Source of the DNA: Actinoplanes xinjiangensis
GTDB lineage: Bacteria; Actinomycetota; Actinomycetes; Mycobacteriales; Micromonosporaceae
Assembly (NCBI RefSeq): GCF_003148685.1
Contig: NZ_QGGR01000045.1
Coordinates: forward strand, 1-51,917
DNA length: 51,917 nt
Reading direction: 5' to 3'
Shown here piece after piece: positions 11,397 through 19,350 of the stretch. A model generated the notes under the pieces. It had not been told where the DNA came from. It saw nothing but the letters and a program-made list of their open reading frames with translations, and searched no databases. The translations under genes and the position numbers were made by a program. Positions within the stretch are counted from its first letter, which is position 1. Every line of letters starts with the position of its first letter.

Positions 11397-12446
11397 TCAC
11401 AACAGCCGGGAACTCGGGGGCGCGGGGATCCGCCGGGGCCGCGCCAACCTCGCGGATCGCCGACCGCTCTCCACCTCGACCTCGTGGCGGAGTTTGTGCC
11501 AGCTGGCCAGGCGCCGCGGCGGCAGTGAGCCGTCGGCGAGAGCGGCCTGCACCGCGCAGCCCGGTTCGGCCTCGTGCCGGCAGTCGTCGAAACGGCAGCC
11601 GCCGGCCAGGCCGATCACATCGGCGAAGGCGCGTTCCAGGCCACCCTCGGTGTCGAGCAGACCGACACCCCGGATGCCCGGCGTGTCGATCACCGCTCCG
11701 CCGTCCGGCAGGACCACCAGATTGCGGTACGCGGTGGTGTGCCGGCCCTTGCCGTCCGCGTCCCTGATCGCCTGCACCGGCATGACGGTGGCGCCGGCCA
11801 GCGCGTTCGCCAGAGTCGACTTGCCGGCGCCGGACCGGCCCAGCAGGGCCAGCGTCCGCCCGGGGCCGACGTGCCCGCGCAGCTCGGCGAGGCCGGTGCC
11901 GCGCTGGACGCTGACCGGCAGCACCGGGACGCCGGGCGCCAGGGCGGCGACCTGCCGGGCTATCGCGGACGGGTCCCGGGTGGTGTCGGTCTTGGTGAGG
12001 ACCAGCAGCGGGTCGGCGCCGGACTCCCAGGCGAGGGCGAGCAGCCGCTCCACCCGGGCGTCGTCCGGCTCCGGATGGATCGGCTCGACGACGGCGACGG
12101 TGTTCATGTTGGCGGCGAGCACCTGGCCGGACGCGTCCTTGTCGGCGGTGCGCCGGATCAGTGTGGTGCGCCGGGGCAGGACCAGTTCCAGGGTGGTCCG
12201 CCGGTCCGGCCAGCGGCGCAGCACCACCCAGTCACCGGAACACGGCATCAGGGCGGGGTCACGGGCGATGTCGATCATGACGGAGCCGCCCAGGGTGGCC
12301 CGGGTGACGCCGTCGGTGGTGAGCACGGTGCAGACGCCGCGGTCGGTGCGCAGCACCCGGCCCGGCGTCGCGTCGGCCCGGTCGAACCGCTGGTAGAGGG
12401 ATGCGAAATGGTCGTCCCAGCCGAGCTGGGACAGGGGGTACGACAT
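11397..12446 (-). CDS. rsgA: RsgA, ribosome small-subunit-dependent GTPase A
   Basis: 349 residues, circularly permuted GTPase that checks late 30S assembly. An N-terminal OB-like domain is followed by the permuted motif order: G4 LTKTD (about 150), then G1 GRSGAGKSTLANAL (about 204), then G3 DTPGIRG (about 250). The C-terminal zinc motif is CRFDDCRHEAEPGC. ATG at 12446 has AAGGG upstream. The leader carries a short open frame with a very strong ribosome binding site (12489-12536). The 196-base gap to the divergent hydrolase holds the promoters. Confidence 0.93.
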   Translation of the reverse strand: MSYPLSQLGWDDHFASLYQRFDRADATPGRVLRTDRGVCTVLTTDGVTRATLGGSVMIDIARDPALMPCSGDWVVLRRWPDRRTTLELVLPRRTTLIRRTADKDASGQVLAANMNTVAVVEPIHPEPDDARVERLLALAWESGADPLLVLTKTDTTRDPSAIARQVAALAPGVPVLPVSVQRGTGLAELRGHVGPGRTLALLGRSGAGKSTLANALAGATVMPVQAIRDADGKGRHTTAYRNLVVLPDGGAVIDTPGIRGVGLLDTEGGLERAFADVIGLAGGCRFDDCRHEAEPGCAVQAALADGSLPPRRLASWHKLRHEVEVESGRRSARLARPRRIPAPPSSRLL

Positions 12447-12488
12447 GGGAACCCTTTACGGTCTCAAGAGGGCGGCACGGCCTGCTGA

Positions 12489-12536
12489 TCAGGCGAAGGC
12501 CCCCGGGTGAAGGGACGCGGCAACTGCGAACGGCAC
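12489..12536 (-). CDS. Putative 15-residue leader peptide upstream of rsgA
   Basis: GTG at 12536 is preceded by an unusually strong purine-rich site (GGAGGAGGTGAGG, minus strand, 12540-12552). The frame encodes VPFAVAASLHPGAFA and stops at 12489, 42 bases before the rsgA start. A short translated upstream frame can regulate the next gene. Nothing proves expression; the evidence is the quality of the ribosome binding site. Confidence 0.4.
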   Translation of the reverse strand: MPFAVAASLHPGAFA

Positions 12537-12630
12537 GGTCCTCACCTCCTCCGCGGGTTGATCGTCGCGTCTGCCACCGACGGTACGACCGCGGTCACCG
12601 CGGGCGAAAGCGATTTCCGCGGGACCCGGA

Positions 12631-12636
12631 TAGGGT
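12631..12636 (+). promoter_or_regulatory. -10 element for a leaderless hydrolase mRNA
   Basis: TAGGGT ends 6 bases before the GTG at 12643, the spacing expected when transcription starts at the start codon itself. No Shine-Dalgarno is visible in those 6 bases. Confidence 0.5.
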
Positions 12637-12642
12637 CGGCGG

Positions 12643-13287
12643 GTGAGCACTGACTACACAGGTGACGTCGTCCGTGGCGGCGAGCCCGCGGTCCGCGATC
12701 TGGGTGGCGGCCTGACCCTGACGAAGGTGTCGGTCGGCCCGATGGACAACAACGCCTATCTGCTCAGCGCCGGCGGCGAGCAGCTGCTGGTCGACGCGGC
12801 CGACGACGCCGGCACCCTGCTCGATCTGATCGGCCCGGCCGGGCTGCGCACCGTGGTGACCACCCACCGCCACGGCGACCACTGGCAGGCCCTGGCCGAG
12901 GTGGTGAAGGTCACCGGCGCCGAGTCACTGGCGCACGCCGACGACGCCGCGGAGATCCCGGTGGTCACCCGCACGCTGACCGACGGCGACACCGTCGAGG
13001 TCGGCGGCCACGTCCTCGACGTGATCCACGTGGTCGGCCACACACCCGGCTCGATCGTGCTGTCCTACCGGGGCGAGCACCTGTTCACCGGCGACAGCCT
13101 GTTCCCCGGCGGCGTCGGCAACACCCGCGGTGTGAAGAAGAACTTCGAGTCCCTCCTCGGCGACGTCGAGCGGAAGATCTTCGGCCGCTTCGGCGACGCC
13201 ACCTGGTTCTACCCGGGCCACGGCAGAGACTCGACCCTCGGCGCCGAGCGCCCGTCCCTCCCGGAGTGGCGCACCCGCGGCTGGTGA
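12643..13287 (+). CDS. MBL-fold metallo-hydrolase
   Basis: 214 residues of the metallo-beta-lactamase/glyoxalase II superfamily. The zinc-binding motif is His75-Arg-His77-Gly-Asp79-His80, followed by VVGHTPGS (His about 132), FTGDSLFPGG (Asp about 150) and FYPGHGRDS (His). All expected metal ligands are present, so it should be active. Substrate is unknown; glyoxalase-II-like thioesterase activity is one possibility. The GTG at 12643 lacks a Shine-Dalgarno and is probably leaderless. It converges on the toxin gene with a 6-base gap. Confidence 0.88.
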   Translation: MSTDYTGDVVRGGEPAVRDLGGGLTLTKVSVGPMDNNAYLLSAGGEQLLVDAADDAGTLLDLIGPAGLRTVVTTHRHGDHWQALAEVVKVTGAESLAHADDAAEIPVVTRTLTDGDTVEVGGHVLDVIHVVGHTPGSIVLSYRGEHLFTGDSLFPGGVGNTRGVKKNFESLLGDVERKIFGRFGDATWFYPGHGRDSTLGAERPSLPEWRTRGW

Positions 13288-13293
13288 CCCCGT

Positions 13294-13704
13294 TCAGTCG
13301 AACGGGTTGATCACCGGGACACCGGTCGCCGCCACATCCGCGACGTTGCGAGTGACGAGAGTCAGACCGTGGACACGTGCCGTCGCGGCCATCAGACCGT
13401 CGATGATCGGCGGTGCCGGAGTCATCGCACTCATCCGGCCCCACTCCTCGGCGATCGGGGCCGTCACGGGCAGCAGACGTTCCCGGTACGAGATCGTCAG
13501 CCCGGTCAGCCAGCTCTCCAGGATGTCCGCCTGCCCGGGGTCGCGCGGGCGAAGCCGGTCGATGCCGCGCCGGATCTCCCCGACCACCAGGGTGCTGAGG
13601 TAGACGACAGCACGAGAATGAGCGGCGTGCCACTCCGCGACCCGTGAGTGCGGGGATTTCTTGCGGAGCTCGGAAACCACGTTCGTGTCGAGCAGGTAGG
13701 CCAA
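13294..13704 (-). CDS. vapC: PIN-domain toxin (VapC-like RNase)
   Basis: 136 residues with the four acidic PIN positions: Asp6 (LLDTNVVSE), Glu43 (VGEIRRG), Asp102 (IIDGLMAATA) and Asp123 (TRNVADV). VapC toxins are Mg-dependent RNases that cut tRNA or rRNA. The start is TTG at 13704, two bases after the antitoxin stop, with no separate ribosome binding site, so it should be translated by coupling at low yield, as suits a toxin. It also converges tightly on the MBL hydrolase gene. Confidence 0.88.
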   Translation of the reverse strand: MAYLLDTNVVSELRKKSPHSRVAEWHAAHSRAVVYLSTLVVGEIRRGIDRLRPRDPGQADILESWLTGLTISYRERLLPVTAPIAEEWGRMSAMTPAPPIIDGLMAATARVHGLTLVTRNVADVAATGVPVINPFD

Positions 13705-13706
13705 GG

Positions 13707-13964
13707 TCAGCCGGCCAGGTCGATGTCGCGCGGCTGCTCCCGCGGCCGGTCGATCTCGGCGTCGAGGTCGATGTCGTCGACGGGGTCGGCGCGCAGGTAC
13801 TCCATCAGGCCGATCTGCTCGCCACGGAGCCGCCGGTACTCGGTGATGTCGATCACGACCGCGATCTCCTCACCGTGTTTGGTGACGATCTGCGGCTCGC
13901 CCGCCTCGGCAGCGCGTAGCACTTCGCTGAACCGTTGTTTGGCTTCCTGCACCTGCCAATGCAT
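13707..13964 (-). CDS. Phd/YefM-type antitoxin
   Basis: 85 residues. The N-terminus fits Phd/YefM DNA-binding antitoxins (VQEAKQRFSEVLRAAEAGEP then VTKHGEEIAVVIDITEYRRL). The acidic, Pro-rich C-terminus (about 60-85) would wrap the PIN toxin. Pairing a Phd-fold antitoxin with a PIN toxin is a known hybrid arrangement. ATG at 13964 with GGAGA upstream. It probably represses its own promoter at the dyad 13977-13995. Confidence 0.88.
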   Translation of the reverse strand: MHWQVQEAKQRFSEVLRAAEAGEPQIVTKHGEEIAVVIDITEYRRLRGEQIGLMEYLRADPVDDIDLDAEIDRPREQPRDIDLAG

Positions 13965-13976
13965 GACGTCTCCGTT

Positions 13977-13995
13977 CTGTCTAGACAGACTAGAC
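13977..13995. promoter_or_regulatory. Dyad operator of the toxin-antitoxin pair
   Basis: CTGTCTAGACAG (13977-13988) is a perfect 12-bp palindrome, nested in a second dyad GTCTAG-N5-CTAGAC (13979-13995). It lies 12 bases upstream of the antitoxin ATG and within 10 bases of the LAL regulator's stop. Its AT-rich TAG core stands out in this G+C-rich DNA. Antitoxin autoregulation is the likely role. Confidence 0.65.
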
Positions 13996-14004
13996 AGTAC
14001 CCGG

Positions 14005-16893
14005 TCAGGCGGTGCGGAGGGTCCGGGCCAGGTCGCGGAGGGCGGCCCGGTCCGGGCGGTCGGTCTTGGCCATCAGGCGGGCCACGTGCTTCTCGACCGT
14101 GCGCGGTGACAGGTGCAGGCGGCTCGCGATCTCCTGGTTGCCGAGCCGGGCCGCGATCAGGTCGAGCACCTCGTACTCGCGGACGGTGACGCCCCGCTCC
14201 CGCAGGGCGGCCGGGATGTTGTCCACCCCGTCGCGCCGCTGACCCACCGAGACACCGGCCTGGCGCAGCAGTGCCCGGCACGCCCGCGCCACCGCGGCGT
14301 GCTCCGACTCGTGGAAGTACTCCTCGGTCCGGCGCAGCCAGGTGACCGGGTCGCCCCAGCCGTCGGCGAGCGCCGCCTCCGACGCCAGCCGCAGCGTCAG
14401 GTTCCCGGCCAGGGGGTACGGCTCCGCGGCCCGGATCGCCTCCGCCGCCGAGGCTGCCGCACCGGCCCGGTCACCGCGCCGCCCGAGCAGCACCGCACGG
14501 GCCATCTCGGCGAACTGCCGGTTCCAGCGCAGGCGGCGCACCCCGTCCGAGCCGTCGTCCAGGGCGGCCGGGTCGCCGAGGTCGCCGGTGAGGGCCCGGA
14601 GCAGCAGGTCGAGACCGGCCCGGCCGTTGATCGGGGACAGTGCCGGGTTGCCGCCGTCGGCCCGCAGCGCGCCGCCCATCTCGTCGGCGGCCCGCGGCCG
14701 GTCCTCCTCCAGCAGGGAGCAGAACACCCGGGCCAGGCCGTACACCTTGGCGTCGGTCGGGGTGTCCGGCCGGTAGCGCCGCAGCTCGGCCAGCCGGTTC
14801 TCCATCTCCCGGCGCTGGCCCTGGTGGGCGGCGACGACGGCGCTGGTCTGCCACAGGTGCCCGGCCGTCTCGACCATCCCGAGCCGGGTGGTGGCCGGCA
14901 GTGTCTGGGCGACGATCTCCTCGGCCTCGGCGTAGCCGCCCTGGAGGGCGACCTGGAGGGCGATGCTCGCCTCGGCCTGGTGTGCGGCGGTCACCGCGCC
15001 GATCGACCAGGCGTCCCGGCGGACCTGGCGCAGCCGGCGCAGGTTGCCGTCGCGGGCCGCGTCGTCGTTGCCGAGCCGGACCAGGGCGTGCACCTCCCAC
15101 AGCCGCAGCCCGTGCCGGACCGCCAGCTCCCGGGAATGCTCCAGGCAGGCGGTGGCCTCGTCGGTGTTGCGCTGCCGGACCAGCATGCCGAGCAGTTGCC
15201 ACGCCTGGCAGGCCACCACCGGCAGGTCGTGGCGCTCGGCGATCGCGGCCGCCTGCCGGGCCAGGTCCTCGGCCTTGCCGACCTGTTCCGGGCCGGGCAG
15301 CTCGATGATCAGGTGGGCGGCCACCACGTCGATGGCCGCGGTCTCGGTCGGGGTGGCGTCCGCGCCGAGCTGCCGGCGGGCCTCGGCGACCTGGGCCAGC
15401 CCGTCGGCGGTCCGGGCGGCGAAGACGGCCGCCCAGGCCAGCCGGGTGTGCAGGACGGCCAGCCGCTGACGGCTCAGCCCGCCGCCGAGACCGTCGAGTT
15501 CCGGCATCATCCGCATGGCCCGGTCGATCCGGCCGGCCTCGACGAGCGCCTGCACCAGGCGTTCGCCGGCGTCCGCGTGCAGGGCCGGGTCCGCGGCCAG
15601 GGCGATGGCCTGCTCGAGCAGGTCGACGGCGGAGGCCGCGGCACCGTCGGCGAGCGCCCGGGACGCCGCCTCGATCAGGTGACGGCCGGCGCCGTCGTGG
15701 TCCCCGGCCTGCCGGCGCAGCCGGGCCGCCAGCTGGCAGAGCGTGCCGGGCAGGCCGGGGTGCAGTTTCTCCACCGTCTCGGCGGCCTGCCGGGCCAGCT
15801 CCGTGATGGTGCCGGCCGGACGGGACTCGATCAGGGCCTCGGCGGTGACCGGATGACGGAACGCGTACCACCCGGGGGTGTCGGCGATCGGCTGGATCAG
15901 CTCGGCGGCCAGGCCGTGGTGCAGCCGGGCGGTCAGATCGTGCTCGCTCAGGCCGGTCATCGCCGGCAGCGCGGCGGTCGGGAACCGTTCGCCGAAGACG
16001 GCGGCCGCCGGCAGGAGCCGGCGCAGCTCGGGCGGGCTGTTCTCCAGCCGGCGCGCCAGGCGGCGGGACAGCGACCCGGGGATGCCGGCCGGCGGGCGAC
16101 CGGCCAACTGCCACCCGTCCGGCCCGGCGACCAGGTGACCGGCGTCGAGCAGGCCGTCCAGCAGCTCCCCGGCGAGCGCCGGGTTCCCGGCGCTGGGCTG
16201 CCACACCAGGTCGAACAGGTCGTCGCCGACCCGGGTGACCGGGCAGTCCAGCCGGCCGGCGACGAACTCGCGCAGCTCGTCACTGCTGAGACGGGGCAGC
16301 CAGAGCAGGTCGGCGGCGCCCCGCTGGGCGGCCGACCGGGCCACGTCGAGCGCGTGGCACTCCTGGTCGAGCAGGCCGGCCACCATGGTGACCGGCTGAT
16401 CGGCCAGGTTGTCGGCGAGGTAGTCGACGATCGTCAGGGTCTCGGCGTCGGCGTCGTGCAGGTCGTCGAGCAGCAGCAGGCAGCCCCGCTCCCGGCCGGC
16501 CAGCGCCAGCAGCCGCAGCACGCCCTCGGCCAGGACGATCAGCGACTGCTCCTCCGGACCGACGGCCGGATCGCGCCACTCCGGGATCAGCCGGCCGAGG
16601 ACCAGACGGTACGGGCCGAGAGCGTCCGCGGCGTGGGCGCCGGCCGAGCGGGTGAACTGCAGGAGCGCCTCGGCGAGCGGACGGAACGGTGTGGTCGGGG
16701 TGATCCCGCTGGCACGCCCGCGCAGCACGACCATGTCGGTCCGGGCGAGCCGGCCCACCTCGGCGAGCAACCGGGACCGGCCGGCGCCGCTCTCACCGCG
16801 CAGGAAGATGCTGCCGCCCTGACCCTGCCGGGTACGGGACAGCGCGTCGCCGATCTGTGAGAGCAGGCTGGTGCGTCCGCAGAAGGTCGGCAT
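14005..16893 (-). CDS. LuxR-family LAL regulator with AAA ATPase domain
   Basis: 962 residues, the size of large LAL (MalT-like) activators that often sit in natural-product clusters. Order: AAA ATPase (Walker A-like GESGAGRS at 34-41 with Arg for Lys; Walker B CLLLLDDLHDAD near 140), a long helical TPR-like middle, and a C-terminal LuxR helix-turn-helix (about 898-960, VTVREYEVLDLIAARLGNQEIA). The Walker A Lys-to-Arg change may weaken ATP hydrolysis. It follows the left arm of the RiPP cluster on the same strand and is the natural candidate for its activator. A TAAGCT box (16902-16907) lies 8 bases before the ATG, so the mRNA leader may be very short. Confidence 0.88.
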   Translation of the reverse strand: MPTFCGRTSLLSQIGDALSRTRQGQGGSIFLRGESGAGRSRLLAEVGRLARTDMVVLRGRASGITPTTPFRPLAEALLQFTRSAGAHAADALGPYRLVLGRLIPEWRDPAVGPEEQSLIVLAEGVLRLLALAGRERGCLLLLDDLHDADAETLTIVDYLADNLADQPVTMVAGLLDQECHALDVARSAAQRGAADLLWLPRLSSDELREFVAGRLDCPVTRVGDDLFDLVWQPSAGNPALAGELLDGLLDAGHLVAGPDGWQLAGRPPAGIPGSLSRRLARRLENSPPELRRLLPAAAVFGERFPTAALPAMTGLSEHDLTARLHHGLAAELIQPIADTPGWYAFRHPVTAEALIESRPAGTITELARQAAETVEKLHPGLPGTLCQLAARLRRQAGDHDGAGRHLIEAASRALADGAAASAVDLLEQAIALAADPALHADAGERLVQALVEAGRIDRAMRMMPELDGLGGGLSRQRLAVLHTRLAWAAVFAARTADGLAQVAEARRQLGADATPTETAAIDVVAAHLIIELPGPEQVGKAEDLARQAAAIAERHDLPVVACQAWQLLGMLVRQRNTDEATACLEHSRELAVRHGLRLWEVHALVRLGNDDAARDGNLRRLRQVRRDAWSIGAVTAAHQAEASIALQVALQGGYAEAEEIVAQTLPATTRLGMVETAGHLWQTSAVVAAHQGQRREMENRLAELRRYRPDTPTDAKVYGLARVFCSLLEEDRPRAADEMGGALRADGGNPALSPINGRAGLDLLLRALTGDLGDPAALDDGSDGVRRLRWNRQFAEMARAVLLGRRGDRAGAAASAAEAIRAAEPYPLAGNLTLRLASEAALADGWGDPVTWLRRTEEYFHESEHAAVARACRALLRQAGVSVGQRRDGVDNIPAALRERGVTVREYEVLDLIAARLGNQEIASRLHLSPRTVEKHVARLMAKTDRPDRAALRDLARTLRTA

Positions 16894-16901
16894 CAGCGGG
16901 T

Positions 16902-16907
16902 AGCTTA
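16902..16907 (-). promoter_or_regulatory. Possible -10 box of the LAL regulator
   Basis: TAAGCT on the minus strand ends 8 bases before the ATG at 16893, implying a leader of only a few bases. Confidence 0.35.
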
Positions 16908-16933
16908 TTGCTCACCGGATGTAGATGTCCATC

Positions 16934-16968
16934 GTTGCCGCCGCCTTCGGGCAGCCGGCGGCGGCAAC
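16934..16968 (-). terminator. Hairpin terminator after the small secreted peptide
   Basis: Perfect 12-bp arms (16934-16945 and 16957-16968) around an 11-base loop, 24 bases past the stop of the 51-residue peptide. It separates the RiPP left arm from the LAL regulator. Confidence 0.7.
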
Positions 16969-16991
16969 GGGCGCCGGGACGGCCGGTAGGG

Positions 16992-17147
16992 CTATTTCGG
17001 CAGGCCGATGCAGCAGCCGGTGCCACCGCTGGCCTGTGCCGGCGCGCCCACCGACACGGCCCCGGCCACGAAGCTCGCGGTGGCCACCAGCACCACGGCC
17101 AGGCGCAGCCGGTTCTTCGGGCCGCGTGTGCTCTTCTTCTCGTTCAT
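16992..17147 (-). CDS. Small Sec-signal peptide with CC tail, possible third RiPP precursor
   Basis: 51 residues. The basic N-terminus (MNEKKSTRGPKNRLR) and hydrophobic core (LAVVLVATASFVAGAVSVG) form a Sec signal peptide, with a likely cut at APAQA before SGGTGCCIGLPK. The predicted mature piece is only 12 residues with adjacent cysteines, a composition that fits modification targets. It is the last gene of the left RiPP arm, 58 bases after the radical SAM gene, with its own GGGAGG ribosome binding site. The frame is open to 17219, but ATG 17147 has the good site. It could instead be a small secreted protein unrelated to the RiPP. Confidence 0.7.
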   Translation of the reverse strand: MNEKKSTRGPKNRLRLAVVLVATASFVAGAVSVGAPAQASGGTGCCIGLPK

Positions 17148-17205
17148 GGTGGTGCCTCCCCCGGGCCGCTGGCCCCGCCGTGTCTTGGCTGATGGGAAGA
17201 CCCTG

Positions 17206-19350
17206 TCACGCGGCGGCACGTCCGGGCATGGGTGCGTTGCACGTATGTTTGCTGTCTCCCGGCGCGGCGGTGACCGGCACCCGGCGGATCACCCGGCGCG
17301 CGATCAGGTAGTCCCAGATCCGGTCGGCGGCCGGTTCCGGCAGCATCCAGGCCCGCCGGCGCGCGTCCGCCAGGGTCACCGGCCCGGTGAAGATCCTGAG
17401 GAACGGCAGCGTGCGGCGGGGCAGCAGCAGGACCCGCCCGTCGGCCCGGCGGAACGCCACCCGCCCGGCCGGATCCTCCGGGGTGTTGCCCTGGATCTCG
17501 GCGAGCCGGGCGAGCACCTCCGGATCCGGGTCGGTCAGCAACTCGCCGTCGACCACGAACTCCCGCTCCTCGTCCTCCGGCCCGCGCCGCACGCTGCGTT
17601 CCAGCAGATCGCGGACGCCGGTGCCGTACCGGTCGTGGTAGAAGAACGTGTGCGGGGTGTCCGTGCTGCTCACCCACGGTCGCGGGTATTCACCCATGTA
17701 GAGACCGAGCTTGTCGGCCAGCACCTCGTCGCGCGCCCGCTCGGTGATCGGCTCGTCGAACAGCAGACTCCGGTTGATGTCGGCGCCCTCGAAGGGCCGG
17801 ATCCCGGTGATCCCGAACCGGTCGGGCTGCTTGGCCACGATGGCACCCGGGGTGAGCACGAACTCGCCGAGACCACCGAACGTCCACAGGTCACGGTTGT
17901 CCCGCAGGAAGCTCACCGAGTCCCGGGCCTCCTGGAGGGTCTCGGTCGGAAAACCGGTGAAGCCCATGATCTGTACGCCGATCCCGGCGCGATGCATCGA
18001 GGCCATCGTCTGCCGTACCTGCGCGGGTCTGGTGCCCTTGTCGATCAGGTCGAGGATCCGCTGGTTGCCGGACTCGAAACCCACCGAGATCGCCGTGCAG
18101 CCGGCCCGTTTCAGCAGCTCGCACCGCTCGTCCGACCAGTATTTCTCGAGCCGGATCTCGGCGCCCCAGCGCACGTCGATGCCCCGCTCGACCACCTTCT
18201 CGGCGAACCGCAGGATGGCCGCCGGCGCGAGCACGTCCACCGAGAAGTAGACGAACTGCGCGAAGGTCGACAGCTGTTCGACGTCGCGGATCATCCGGTC
18301 CACGGTGTCCTGCCGCCACGGGCTGGTCGGCCCGTCGGTGTTCAGCCCGTAGTCGCAGAACGTGCACTTGTTCCAGTAGCAGCCCCGGGTCGGCGAGTAG
18401 TACACGAACCGGGTCGGGCTCAGGTAGCTGTCCCACGGCAGGTTGCTGAAGTCCGGGGTGGGCAGCTCACCGAGCTTCTCGTAGTGCAGCATCGGCAGTG
18501 CGCGGACCGCGCCGTACTTCGGGTGCAGGCGCACGTTGGGGTGTTTCGTCGGCAGTGTGCCGGCGCCGAGCGCGTCGAGGATCTCGGTGTACGCGCTCTC
18601 GCCCTCCCCCACGACGAGCCCGTCGAAGTCGCTGAAGAGCTCGAACAGCCGCCGCGGCTCGCGCAGGTTCTTGTAGCAGTCGGAGACCTCGGTGCCACCG
18701 GTGATCAGGAAGACGTCCGGCATCTCCTGACGGATCAGGTGGGCCAGCCACAGCGCGAACGGCAGCTGCCACTGGTAGGTGATGCTGATCCCGATCAGGT
18801 CGAAGTTCCCCCGCCGCAGCCGGGGCAGCAGCGACTCCTGGTAGTACGGCAGGAACGGCCGGCTCAGGCGGGACAGCACCGCCGGGTCGGTCAGGGCACG
18901 CAGCGACCCGACCTCGATCTCGCGGGGCGCATGCAGCTGGAAGCCGTTCTCGAACTGGCCCGGGTAGCCGGCGGCGCCGAGACAGTTCATCCACGCCGAC
19001 ACCCCGTCGACCGCACGGTGGTAGGCGTCCAGGTCGTAGAACCGCTCCGGGTCCTGGAAGGTGGCGACCGCGTCACGGATCCCCTCCGGGTCGGGGGTAC
19101 CCGCCTGGAGCAGGTGGGCGCGTTCGCCGAGGTCGGCGGTGGCCCGGGCCCGGCTGAGCGCCTGGTCGAGCCAGGCCAGCGCGGACGGGGTGTACGAGTG
19201 GTGGAAGGCCTCGATGTTGGCGTCGATGACGGTGGCCGGGCGGTGCCCCACCGACCGGGCGTACGAGTCGAGGTAGTTCAGCGAGTGGTATCCGGACGTC
19301 GGGTCGGTCAGCGGCGGGTAGATCAGGGCCGCGTTCGGGCTGTCGATCAC
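17206..19350 (-). CDS. B12-type radical SAM RiPP maturase
   Basis: 714 residues. The radical SAM cluster motif is CYWNKCTFC (about residues 326-334, CxxxCxxC). The first ~260 residues resemble a cobalamin-binding domain (ITGGTEVSD, VVGEGESA), as in RiPP-maturation radical SAM 1 family proteins found next to NHLP precursors. Such enzymes C-methylate unactivated carbons or make crosslinks. The C-terminal ~200 residues are a less conserved extension. GTG at 19350 overlaps the TfuA stop (GTGA), so it belongs to the same operon. No second Cys cluster of SPASM type was noticed. Confidence 0.85.
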   Translation of the reverse strand: MIDSPNAALIYPPLTDPTSGYHSLNYLDSYARSVGHRPATVIDANIEAFHHSYTPSALAWLDQALSRARATADLGERAHLLQAGTPDPEGIRDAVATFQDPERFYDLDAYHRAVDGVSAWMNCLGAAGYPGQFENGFQLHAPREIEVGSLRALTDPAVLSRLSRPFLPYYQESLLPRLRRGNFDLIGISITYQWQLPFALWLAHLIRQEMPDVFLITGGTEVSDCYKNLREPRRLFELFSDFDGLVVGEGESAYTEILDALGAGTLPTKHPNVRLHPKYGAVRALPMLHYEKLGELPTPDFSNLPWDSYLSPTRFVYYSPTRGCYWNKCTFCDYGLNTDGPTSPWRQDTVDRMIRDVEQLSTFAQFVYFSVDVLAPAAILRFAEKVVERGIDVRWGAEIRLEKYWSDERCELLKRAGCTAISVGFESGNQRILDLIDKGTRPAQVRQTMASMHRAGIGVQIMGFTGFPTETLQEARDSVSFLRDNRDLWTFGGLGEFVLTPGAIVAKQPDRFGITGIRPFEGADINRSLLFDEPITERARDEVLADKLGLYMGEYPRPWVSSTDTPHTFFYHDRYGTGVRDLLERSVRRGPEDEEREFVVDGELLTDPDPEVLARLAEIQGNTPEDPAGRVAFRRADGRVLLLPRRTLPFLRIFTGPVTLADARRRAWMLPEPAADRIWDYLIARRVIRRVPVTAAPGDSKHTCNAPMPGRAAA

